A stretch of 6,897 nucleotides of DNA, taken from NCBI GenBank assembly GCA_964349515.1, contig CAYGHG010000127.1, positions 1 through 6,897 of the forward strand. The letters are read 5' to 3'. Source of the stretch: CAYGHG01 sp964349515. Its GTDB lineage: Bacteria > Oederibacteriota > PGYV01 > CAYGHG01. The position numbers and the translations under genes are program-made. Under the pieces are notes generated by a model. That model made no database searches and was not told the origin of the DNA. It saw nothing but the letters and a program-made list of their open reading frames with translations. This document shows positions 1 through 5,561 of this stretch, piece by piece. How positions within the stretch are numbered: position 1 is the stretch's first letter; the number at the start of each line of letters is the position of its first letter.

Positions 1-33
1 CACCTAACCTCTCCCCCTTTAAAGGTGGAGAGG
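1..33. repeat. Palindromic intergenic repeat, copy 1 (cut by window edge)
   Basis: CCTCTCCCCCTTT (8-20) is followed directly by AAAGGTGGAGAGG (21-33), an inverted repeat matching at 12 of 13 positions. It is preceded by CACCTAA. A related element with the same CCTCTCC/GGAGAGG stem logic lies at 6130-6174. Dispersed elements of the form CCCTCACCC...CCCTCTCCC...GGGAGAGGG are common between genes in many bacterial genomes, and this looks like one of them with its left end outside the window. It could fold as a hairpin and might also end transcription from an upstream gene, but no T-tract follows it. Confidence 0.6.
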
Positions 34-81
34 AAATCATATTACACACTAATATTAACAGTATCTTTTAAGGCAGGCTGC

Positions 82-110
82 TTGACTTTGACGGCTTAAC
101 AGACTATAAT
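82..110 (+). promoter_or_regulatory. Sigma70-type promoter of the Rrf2-nifS-nadA-mnmA operon
   Basis: A -35 box TTGACT (82-87) and a perfect -10 box TATAAT (105-110) are separated by 17 bases. The expected transcription start is near 117, giving a leader of about 35 bases before the ATG at 152. No other good promoter is seen before mnmA ends, so this one probably drives all four genes. The -10 box is embedded in the inverted repeat at 105-133, which implies repression by occlusion of RNA polymerase. Confidence 0.85.
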
Positions 111-133
111 ATCACTCAGAGTGTGATATTATA
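105..133. promoter_or_regulatory. Candidate operator: perfect 11-bp inverted repeat over the -10 box
   Basis: TATAATATCAC (105-115) and GTGATATTATA (123-133) are exact reverse complements separated by 7 bases. The left arm contains the whole -10 box and the right arm lies just downstream of the expected start point. The left arm would not be in the transcript, so this is better read as a DNA-binding site than as an RNA hairpin. Rrf2-family dimers bind dyad sites of roughly this size and often repress their own operons. By position, the adjacent Rrf2 gene product is the likely ligand. That assignment is inference. Confidence 0.7.
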
Positions 134-140
134 CTTTTTC

Positions 141-147
141 GAGGTGA
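141..147 (+). promoter_or_regulatory. Ribosome binding site deciding the Rrf2 start
   Basis: GAGGTGA lies 4 bases before the ATG at 152, with its GAGG core 7 bases away. An in-frame TTG at 149 is too close to the Shine-Dalgarno sequence. The protein also begins with the family-typical MKxSTKGRYA only if the ATG is used. Confidence 0.75.
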
Positions 148-151
148 ATTG

Positions 152-586
152 ATGAAAGTATCAACAAAAGGGCGCTACGCAATGCGGGCGCTTTCCCATC
201 TTGCCCGTTCCTACTCAGACTCCGGCAACTCGCCTGTTTCAATCAAGGAAATCTGCAAATCTGAAAAATTCTCCAACAGATATCTGGAAAACATCTTTGT
301 AAAACTCAGAAAAGCCGGTATTGTAAAAAGTTTAAAGGGTGAAAAAGGCGGTTTCATGCTTGCGATGAAACCTTCGGAAGTCAGCATTTATGACATACTG
401 ACGGCTGTTGAAACTGACGTGGCGCCTTCACGGTGTTCGGTTGACATTACCGCATGTGAGAGGGCAAAAGGCTGCGGCATCAGGGGCGTTTGGATGGGGC
501 TTAATGCAAAAATGAAGGAGTATTTGAGCCAGACAAATCTTGAGCAGGTTAAAAAACTGCATTTCGGCAGCAACGGAAAAAAATAA
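152..586 (+). CDS. Rrf2 family (IscR-like) transcriptional regulator
   Basis: This 144-residue protein opens with MKVSTKGRYAMRAL, the hallmark start of Rrf2 regulators. The winged helix-turn-helix spans about residues 1-80: the recognition region is SNRYLENIFVKLRKAGIV (41-58) and the wing is KGEKGGFML (62-70). A cysteine group at C95, C102 and C108 (C-x6-C-x5-C) sits where E. coli IscR binds its [2Fe-2S] cluster. The position of the IscR histidine ligand is Arg111 here, as in many other Rrf2 proteins, so cluster ligation may differ or the cysteines may act as a thiol sensor. An extra cysteine, C35, lies in the helix-turn-helix. It is the first gene of the operon with nifS, nadA and mnmA, and its TAA overlaps the nifS ATG (TAATG). 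It probably represses its own promoter through the dyad at 105-133. Family assignment is firm; the signal sensed is inferred. Confidence 0.93.
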   Translation: MKVSTKGRYAMRALSHLARSYSDSGNSPVSIKEICKSEKFSNRYLENIFVKLRKAGIVKSLKGEKGGFMLAMKPSEVSIYDILTAVETDVAPSRCSVDITACERAKGCGIRGVWMGLNAKMKEYLSQTNLEQVKKLHFGSNGKK

Positions 587-1734
587 TGCTCTATTTTGAC
601 AACAACGCCACGACAATGGCGGCGCCTGAAGTCATTGATTTCATGATGCCTTATTTCGCGGAAACATACGCCAACCCTTCGTCGCTTTATTCATCGGGGC
701 AGAAAGCCCGGGCTGCTGTTGAGGAAGCCCGCGAAAAAGCAGCCGCGTTTTTTAACTGCGGGCCTTCTGAAATATATTTTACCTCGGGCGGCACCGAATC
801 TGACAATCTCGCGATTATAGGCGCTGCTCAGGCAAATCCCGCAAGGAAAAAAATAATTACATCCGCAATAGAGCACCCTGCGGTTATAGGCGCTGTTAAG
901 TATCTTGAAAAAACAGGATACACGGTTGCTTATCTGCCTGCCGGCTCTGACGGCATTGCGGACTTGTCTGTATTGAAAAAAGAAATCAGCAAAGACACGC
1001 TGTTAGTCTCGCTCATGGCGGCAAACAATGAAACAGGGGTTGTTCAGCCGGTTGAAGAGGCAGCGGAAATCGCGGAAGCTGCCGGCGCGCTCTTTCATAC
1101 CGACGCCGTAAACGCCGCAGGCAAGGTAAAACTTGACGTCAAAAAACAGGGTTTTGACCTTTTGTCGGCAGCAGGGCATAAACTGCACGGCCCCAAAGGG
1201 ATAGGAATTCTTTACGTAAAAAAAGGGGTAAAAATTGAACCGCTGATACAGGGGTCAAAGCAGGAGCGGGGCTTAAGGCCGGGGACTGAAAACGTGCCTT
1301 TAATCGCAGGGCTGGGAAAAGCATTTGAACTTGCCTCGGGCTTTTTGAATGACAGGAGCAGGGTATCTGAGGCTGCAGGGAACATGAAGTTTCTGGAAAA
1401 TGAGATTTCAGACAGGTTAAAAAATGTTAGTATAAACGGAAGCAGGGAAAAAAGGCTGTGGAATACATTTAACGCGGGGCTTGACGGCATTGAGGCCGAA
1501 AGCCTGATTATCAGCCTTGACCTGAAAGGCGCGGCGATTTCCGGCGGCTCTGCCTGTGCTTCGGGTTCGATGTCTTCTTCGCATGTTCTGAAAGCAATGG
1601 GGCTTTCGGATGAACAGTCGAGACGTTCGGTAAGAATTTCGTCTTCGCGGTACACGACGCGCGAAGAGTGCGTAAAGTTTGCGGAACTTTTCATTTCGTC
1701 GGCGGAAAACTTGAGGGCCGTGTCGGCCCTTTAA
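586..1734 (+). CDS. nifS: Cysteine desulfurase, NifS/IscS class
   Basis: This is a PLP enzyme of 382 residues, the usual length for group I desulfurases. It converts L-cysteine to alanine and holds the sulfur as a persulfide. It starts with YFDNNATT, then SGGTESDN (67-74), H97 in EHPAV stacking on PLP, NNETG (147-151), D173 in HTDAVN, and the Schiff-base lysine K199 in AAGHKLHGPKG. The persulfide cysteine is C324 in GGSACASGSMSSSHVL. The position that is usually Gln (E. coli IscS Q183) is Asn176, a possible odd feature. The ATG overlaps the Rrf2 stop codon and has no strong Shine-Dalgarno sequence, so translation is probably coupled. The neighbours nadA and mnmA are both sulfur clients, and no IscU or NifU scaffold gene is present, so this may be a dedicated donor like B. 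subtilis NifS or YrvO. Function is certain; whether it is the general cluster-assembly desulfurase cannot be told. Confidence 0.96.
   Translation: MLYFDNNATTMAAPEVIDFMMPYFAETYANPSSLYSSGQKARAAVEEAREKAAAFFNCGPSEIYFTSGGTESDNLAIIGAAQANPARKKIITSAIEHPAVIGAVKYLEKTGYTVAYLPAGSDGIADLSVLKKEISKDTLLVSLMAANNETGVVQPVEEAAEIAEAAGALFHTDAVNAAGKVKLDVKKQGFDLLSAAGHKLHGPKGIGILYVKKGVKIEPLIQGSKQERGLRPGTENVPLIAGLGKAFELASGFLNDRSRVSEAAGNMKFLENEISDRLKNVSINGSREKRLWNTFNAGLDGIEAESLIISLDLKGAAISGGSACASGSMSSSHVLKAMGLSDEQSRRSVRISSSRYTTREECVKFAELFISSAENLRAVSAL
1714..1730 (+). other. Hairpin at the 3' end of nifS
   Basis: AGGGCCG (1714-1720) and CGGCCCT (1724-1730) form a perfect 7-bp GC-rich stem with a TGT loop, inside the last codons of nifS. 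TT and then the TAA stop follow. The T-run is only three bases (1730-1732), so full termination is unlikely. It could act as a weak attenuator or as a 3' stabilising or processing hairpin between nifS and nadA. It may also be a coincidence of codon choice. Confidence 0.4.
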
Positions 1735-1740
1735 ATAAAA

Positions 1741-1747
1741 GAGGTGA
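1741..1747 (+). promoter_or_regulatory. Ribosome binding site deciding the nadA start
   Basis: GAGGTGA places its GAGG core 8 bases before the ATG at 1753. An in-frame GTG at 1744-1746 lies inside this Shine-Dalgarno sequence and so is unlikely to be the start codon. Confidence 0.75.
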
Positions 1748-1752
1748 AGGGA

Positions 1753-2661
1753 ATGGAACAGCAGGAATTGTTGAATAAAATAGCGGAATTAAAAAAAGAA
1801 AAAAACGCGGTGATAGTGGCGCATAATTACCAGCTGCCCGAAGTCCAGGACGCGGCTGATTTTACAGGCGACTCGCTGGAGCTCGCGCGCAAGTGCGCCT
1901 CGGCTGCGGAGCAGGTGATAGTGTTTTGCGGCGTGAAATTCATGGCAGAGACCGCAAAGGTGCTCTCACCTTCCAAAACAGTGCTGATACCGCGCTCTGA
2001 CGCGGGCTGCCCGCTTGCTGACTGCATTACATATGAGCAGATGAAGGCATACAAGGAAAAATATCCGGATTACACAATGGTGGGGTATGTAAACACAAAC
2101 GCTGACGTAAAAACGCTCCTTGACTATTGTGTGACCTCTGCAAATGCCGTTGACATAGTAAAAAAGATACCAAACAACAAGATAGTTTTCCTGCCTGACA
2201 AAAACCTCGGAGCGTGGGTCAAAAAACACGTAACTGAAAAAGAGATAATAATACACGAGGGCGGATGCTTCGTTCACTGGAAATTTACCGCCGGCGAAGT
2301 AAGAAAAGCAAAAGCGGCGCTTCCTGACGCGGTTGTGCTCTCGCACCCCGAGTGCAATCAGGAGGTGCTTGAACTCTCTGATAAGGTGGCCTCTACATCC
2401 GGGATGATAAAAATTGTAAAAGAGAGCCCTGCGAAACAGTTTATAATAGGAACTGAAGAGGGGCACATACACAGGCTGAAAAAAGAGAGGCCTGACGCCG
2501 AGTTTTACTCTCTCGGTTCGGCAAAAATATGCGTGAACATGAAAAAGACCAGGCTGGAAGATGTTTATGAATCGCTTCTTAACAATAAAACAGAGGTAAA
2601 GCTTGACGCAGAGACAATAGAAAAAGCAATTATTCCGATCAGGCGGATGGTGGAGCTCTAA
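1753..2661 (+). CDS. nadA: Quinolinate synthase NadA
   Basis: NadA condenses iminoaspartate with dihydroxyacetone phosphate to form quinolinate, the second step of de novo NAD synthesis, in the cytoplasm with an oxygen-sensitive [4Fe-4S] cluster. The 302-residue product is the usual length for the compact three-domain form. The three cluster cysteines are visible: C86 in SDAGCPLAD, C172 in HEGGCFVHW and C260 in SAKICVNMKKTRLEDV, with spacings (86 and 88) close to those of the structurally known enzymes. Active-site motifs include AHNYQ (H24, Y26), DFTGDSLELA, CGVKFMAETAK, GYVNTNAD, HPEC (198-201) and GTEEGHIHRL. The gene follows nifS by 18 bases and ends 3 bases before mnmA. B. subtilis also pairs a nifS with nad genes because NifS supplies the NadA cluster. 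The partner genes nadB (or an aspartate dehydrogenase) and nadC are not in the window. Confidence 0.97.
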   Translation: MEQQELLNKIAELKKEKNAVIVAHNYQLPEVQDAADFTGDSLELARKCASAAEQVIVFCGVKFMAETAKVLSPSKTVLIPRSDAGCPLADCITYEQMKAYKEKYPDYTMVGYVNTNADVKTLLDYCVTSANAVDIVKKIPNNKIVFLPDKNLGAWVKKHVTEKEIIIHEGGCFVHWKFTAGEVRKAKAALPDAVVLSHPECNQEVLELSDKVASTSGMIKIVKESPAKQFIIGTEEGHIHRLKKERPDAEFYSLGSAKICVNMKKTRLEDVYESLLNNKTEVKLDAETIEKAIIPIRRMVEL

Positions 2662-2664
2662 AAA

Positions 2665-3714
2665 ATGGCAAAAAAAGTTTTCATCGGAATGAGCGGCGGG
2701 GTTGACTCATGCGCCGCCGCGGTTCTGCTGAAGAAAAAGGGTTATGAGGCGGCAGGGCTGACCCTGTCGCTTTGGGATGACGCCTCGCGCTGCTGTAATT
2801 ACGACGACATAATGGCGGCAAAAGCAGCGTGCGTAAAAATAGGAATACCGCATTACGTCATTAATATGAAAGATGAGTTCAGGAAAGCCGTAGTAGAGCC
2901 TTTTGTCTCTTCTTACCTAAGCGGGGAGACTCCCAATCCGTGCGTTGTTTGCAATGAAAAGATTAAGTTCGCGGCGCTGATAAAAAAGATGAAGGAAAAT
3001 TCCTTTGATTTTGTCGCGACCGGGCATTATGCGCGCATAGAAAGAAACGGAAAAAAATATGCTCTTAAAAAAGGAAAAGACAGCGCTAAGACACAGGAAT
3101 ATTTCCTGTCGCGCCTGGCTGCGGAGACACTGCCTTTTATTTTGTTTCCTCTTGGAAACATGAAAAAAGATGAAATCCGCAGCATCGCAGCCAAAGCAGG
3201 GGTCAAGCCCGCGAGGGGAGAGAGCCAGGAGGCATGCTTCCTGCGCGAAAAAGAGAGCCCATATGATTTTATTAAAAGAATGAACGCCGCCCCGGCCGGG
3301 CAGGCAAGCGCTTCGCTCTTTGATACATCCGGAAAAAAAATACGAAAGCTTGAATACCCGTATTTCAGGTACACAGTCGGGCAGCGCAAGGGGTTAGGCG
3401 GAGGCGGCGGAGAACCGCTGTTTGTGTCCGCAATAGACCCTCAAAACAACAGGGTAATAGCCGGCCCGAGGGATGAGGCAGTGAAAAAGGAGCTCCGGAT
3501 AAAAAATCTTAATATACTTGCGTATTCAGGTAAAAAGCATTTCAGGGCCGAGGTCAAAGTGCGCTACCTGCACAAGGCGGCAAAGGCGGCAGTTGAAATA
3601 TCGGGGGAGAGCGCGGGTGTTGTATTTGATTCGCCGCAGTTTGCAGTTACGCCGGGGCAGCTTGCGGTTATTTACAGGGGAAAAACGGTGTTCGGGTCAG
3701 GTTTTATTGAATAA
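2665..3714 (+). CDS. mnmA: tRNA-specific 2-thiouridylase MnmA (TrmU)
   Basis: MnmA adenylates the C2 oxygen of wobble U34 in tRNA-Lys, -Glu and -Gln and replaces it with sulfur passed from a desulfurase. The 349 residues are slightly shorter than E. coli MnmA. Visible motifs are the PP-loop SGGVDS (10-15), TPNPCVVCNEKIKF with catalytic C96 (E. coli C102), ATGHYAR (118-124), SQEACFL with the persulfide-forming C191 (E. coli C199), and YTVGQRKGLGGGGGEPLFV (236-254) opening the C-terminal beta-barrel part. C93 stands where E. coli has Asp99, giving a CxxC plus a distant Cys, which could hold an Fe-S cluster. The GGAG ribosome site (2652-2655) is inside the nadA end and the two genes are 3 bases apart, so expression is coupled. 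An A8 run at 3333-3340 sits in frame with no sign of disruption. The neighbouring nifS is the probable sulfur source, as for B. subtilis YrvO-MnmA. Confidence 0.96.
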   Translation: MAKKVFIGMSGGVDSCAAAVLLKKKGYEAAGLTLSLWDDASRCCNYDDIMAAKAACVKIGIPHYVINMKDEFRKAVVEPFVSSYLSGETPNPCVVCNEKIKFAALIKKMKENSFDFVATGHYARIERNGKKYALKKGKDSAKTQEYFLSRLAAETLPFILFPLGNMKKDEIRSIAAKAGVKPARGESQEACFLREKESPYDFIKRMNAAPAGQASASLFDTSGKKIRKLEYPYFRYTVGQRKGLGGGGGEPLFVSAIDPQNNRVIAGPRDEAVKKELRIKNLNILAYSGKKHFRAEVKVRYLHKAAKAAVEISGESAGVVFDSPQFAVTPGQLAVIYRGKTVFGSGFIE

Positions 3715-3735
3715 GCGGTTTTTATTGTGTATAAT
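3707..3735 (+). promoter_or_regulatory. Candidate promoter straddling the mnmA stop
   Basis: TTGAAT (3707-3712) and a perfect TATAAT (3730-3735) are 17 bases apart. The -35 box is made from the final Ile-Glu-stop codons of mnmA. The ATG of the CoA-binding protein follows at 3761, giving a short leader. This suggests that the CoA-binding and GAF-HD-GYP genes can be transcribed independently of the Rrf2 operon. Confidence 0.65.
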
Positions 3736-3760
3736 TTAAGACAGGGGGAACGGAGAAAAA

Positions 3761-4165
3761 ATGGAAGAAAAAGAGAAAATTTCAAAAATATTAAAGGCTG
3801 CAAAAAGAATAGCGGTGGTGGGGCTGTCGCCAAAACCGCACAGGACCTCCCATTATGTATCAGAGTACCTTCAGAAAAAAGGTTATAAGATAATTCCTGT
3901 TTACCCGCGGGAGGAAAAAATTCTCGGAGAGAAGGTTTACAGGAGCGTCTCTGAAATAGAGGGCGGAGCTGATACTATTCTTGTATTCAGGAAAAGCGAA
4001 GAGGTGCTCCGCGTCGTTGAAGACGCGGTAAAGGCAAAACCCTCGGCCGTCTGGATGCAGGAAGGCGTAATAAACGAAGAGGCGGCAAAACTGGCGGAAA
4101 AGAAGGGCGTACTTGTCGTCATGGACAGGTGCATGTATAAAGAACACGTAAAATCAGGGCTTTAG
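3761..4165 (+). CDS. CoA-binding domain protein (YccU-like)
   Basis: This 134-residue single-domain protein has the Rossmann-type fold of the CoA_binding_2 family. Residues 16-37 contain the nucleotide-binding start IAVVGLSPKPHRTSHYVSEYL, followed by GYKIIPVYP (41-49), EKILGEKVYRSVSEI (52-66), DTILVFR (71-77), PSAVWMQEGVINEEAAKLAE (94-113) and VVMDRCMYKEH (119-129) with the conserved C124. Relatives are thought to bind CoA through a fold like that of the succinyl-CoA synthetase alpha subunit, but their physiological role is not established. The start has GGAG 5 bases upstream. It lies 46 bases after mnmA behind its own candidate promoter and 13 bases before the GAF-HD-GYP gene, so it is probably cotranscribed with the latter. 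The family call is firm; no function should be read from it. Confidence 0.9.
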   Translation: MEEKEKISKILKAAKRIAVVGLSPKPHRTSHYVSEYLQKKGYKIIPVYPREEKILGEKVYRSVSEIEGGADTILVFRKSEEVLRVVEDAVKAKPSAVWMQEGVINEEAAKLAEKKGVLVVMDRCMYKEHVKSGL

Positions 4166-4178
4166 TTACGGAGGAATG

Positions 4179-5450
4179 ATGAACGGAAATATTTCTTCAA
4201 GAAAGAAAAAGATGACTGACAGGGCCATACTTCAGTACATACTGAAGATATCAGAGGACATTCATAACATAACAGACATAGACATACTGCTTGACAAGCT
4301 GCTTTTTGAGGCGAGAAAATTCACGAATGCCGAGGGAGGCACCATATTTCTGACGGAAGGCGAAGCGCTGGTAATCAAGTACACGCAAAACGACAAACTT
4401 TTTCAGAATGACCCTGCCAAGAAATACAAATACCTCGGCCATGAAGTCTCAATAGGCGACGAATCCATAGCCGGCTGCACCGCCAAACACGGCAAAGTAA
4501 TTGAATTCAAGGATGTATATAAGCGCGGTAAAAAGTCCGTGTGCGGTTTTAATAAAAGTTTTGATACCGCGACTGGTTACAGGACAAAGTCAGTGTTGTC
4601 GTTCCCGCTAAAGACCATAAGAAACAGGGTGATAGGCGTTCTTCAGCTTGTGAATGCAAAAGACTTAACCGGCAAGGTTGTCCCCTTTAGCGAAAAGGAC
4701 GGGCTTTTTGTATCCTACCTAAGCAATGACGCGGCTGTCGCGATAGAAAAGGCCACCGCAACGAGGGAAATGATTCTTCGCATGCTGCGCATGGTTGAGT
4801 TCAGGGACCCAAAAGAAACCGGCGGCCACGTAAACAGGATGGGCGCGTACTCTGTTGAGATATACGGCAAGTGGGCCGAGATGCGCGGTTTTCCTCCCGA
4901 ACTGATCAGGCGCTTCAAGGACAAATACAGGATAGCGGCCATGCTGCACGACGCCGGCAAGGTCGGCATATCTGATAAGATTCTTAAAAAACCCGGCAAA
5001 CTTGATGACGACGAGCTTCGCATTATGAAGATGCATACTGTACTGGGTCACAGGCTTTTTGCAAATACCAATTCCGAGATAGACGCCATGGCTGCCGAGG
5101 TCGCGCTGCACCACCACGAGCGCTGGGACGGCAAGGGGTATCCGGGCAAGGACGTGGATCTTGAAAAAGCAGAGGCGATTGACCATTCAAGCGGCAAGGA
5201 AAACATAGAGATTCCGATAACCGGCCGGGTTGTCGCCGTTGCCGACGTATATGACGCGCTGATATCAAAAAGGATTTACAAAGACGCGTGGACAGAGGAC
5301 AAGGTGCTGGAGTACATAAAATCAAGCGCCGGAACACACTTTGACCCCGAGGTGGTGGAGGCATTTTTCAGTATCTATGACGTTATCACCGCGATAAGGG
5401 ATAAGTACGCCGAAGACACAGACAAGCCGCCGCTGCAGCCTGTTTCATAG
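4179..5450 (+). CDS. GAF domain HD-GYP phosphodiesterase
   Basis: This 423-residue cytoplasmic protein has an N-terminal GAF sensor domain (about 25-190, including GGTIFL and RNRVIGVLQLVNAKD), a linker helix and a C-terminal HD-GYP domain (about 200-410). Expected metal and catalytic motifs are present: ETGGHVNR (H217), LHDAGKVGI (H257, D258), MKMHTVLGH (H286), HHERWDGKGYP (312-322, with an intact GYP) and VADVYDAL (D356). It should therefore be an active cyclic-di-GMP phosphodiesterase, probably controlled by a ligand of the GAF domain. A stretch of charged residues (about 323-345) between GYP and IPITGRVVAV is longer than in minimal HD-GYP domains. No receiver domain, membrane segment or signal peptide is seen. 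Two ATGs occur in tandem; GGAGG (4170-4174) is only 1 base from the ATG at 4176 and 4 from that at 4179, so the second is chosen. The substrate is inferred from the family. Confidence 0.93.
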   Translation: MNGNISSRKKKMTDRAILQYILKISEDIHNITDIDILLDKLLFEARKFTNAEGGTIFLTEGEALVIKYTQNDKLFQNDPAKKYKYLGHEVSIGDESIAGCTAKHGKVIEFKDVYKRGKKSVCGFNKSFDTATGYRTKSVLSFPLKTIRNRVIGVLQLVNAKDLTGKVVPFSEKDGLFVSYLSNDAAVAIEKATATREMILRMLRMVEFRDPKETGGHVNRMGAYSVEIYGKWAEMRGFPPELIRRFKDKYRIAAMLHDAGKVGISDKILKKPGKLDDDELRIMKMHTVLGHRLFANTNSEIDAMAAEVALHHHERWDGKGYPGKDVDLEKAEAIDHSSGKENIEIPITGRVVAVADVYDALISKRIYKDAWTEDKVLEYIKSSAGTHFDPEVVEAFFSIYDVITAIRDKYAEDTDKPPLQPVS

Positions 5451-5460
5451 TGTTGATTCT

Positions 5461-5476
5461 GCGCAAATATCTGCGC
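5461..5476 (+). other. Small near-palindrome after the HD-GYP gene
   Basis: GCGCA (5461-5465) and TGCGC (5472-5476) form a 5-bp GC-rich stem around AATATC, followed by GTTTGGGGCTTT. It sits 10 bases past the HD-GYP stop. The T-run is poor, so it is at best a weak terminator. The rest of the 111-base gap to the next start shows no convincing promoter. Confidence 0.3.
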
Positions 5477-5561
5477 GTTTGGGGCTTTAAACCTCATATA
5501 TTAAAGGGTGTTTTCGCGGCACGTTGTTTGCTTTTTATCATTGAAAAAAACGGGAGGCGCA

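Noticed and set aside
123..151. Riboswitch or leader RNA upstream of the Rrf2 gene
   Set aside because: The expected leader is only about 35 bases, and the obvious dyad has its left arm upstream of the start point.
1212..1694. Long minus-strand reading frame (160 codons) opposite nifS
   Set aside because: It lies wholly within a well-conserved desulfurase reading, has a low-complexity Ser/Pro/Leu-rich translation and no recognisable motif.
3333..3340. A8 run in mnmA as a programmed frameshift site
   Set aside because: The frame is intact on both sides with conserved MnmA motifs and there is no stimulatory structure visible; A-runs are common in this genome.
3518..3739. Plus-strand 73-codon frame overlapping the end of mnmA
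   Set aside because: It is an alternative frame of the conserved MnmA C-terminus; the Arg/Ser-rich translation shows no motif.
5497..5541. Possible promoter for the lipoprotein gene (TATATT at 5497 or TATCAT at 5536)
   Set aside because: Neither -10-like box has an acceptable -35 box at 16-18 bases, so the gene may depend on read-through from the HD-GYP gene.
5508..5561. GTG start extending the lipoprotein by 18 residues
   Set aside because: It lacks a well-placed ribosome site and would place extra residues before a compact lipoprotein signal; the ATG at 5562 has GGGAGG upstream.
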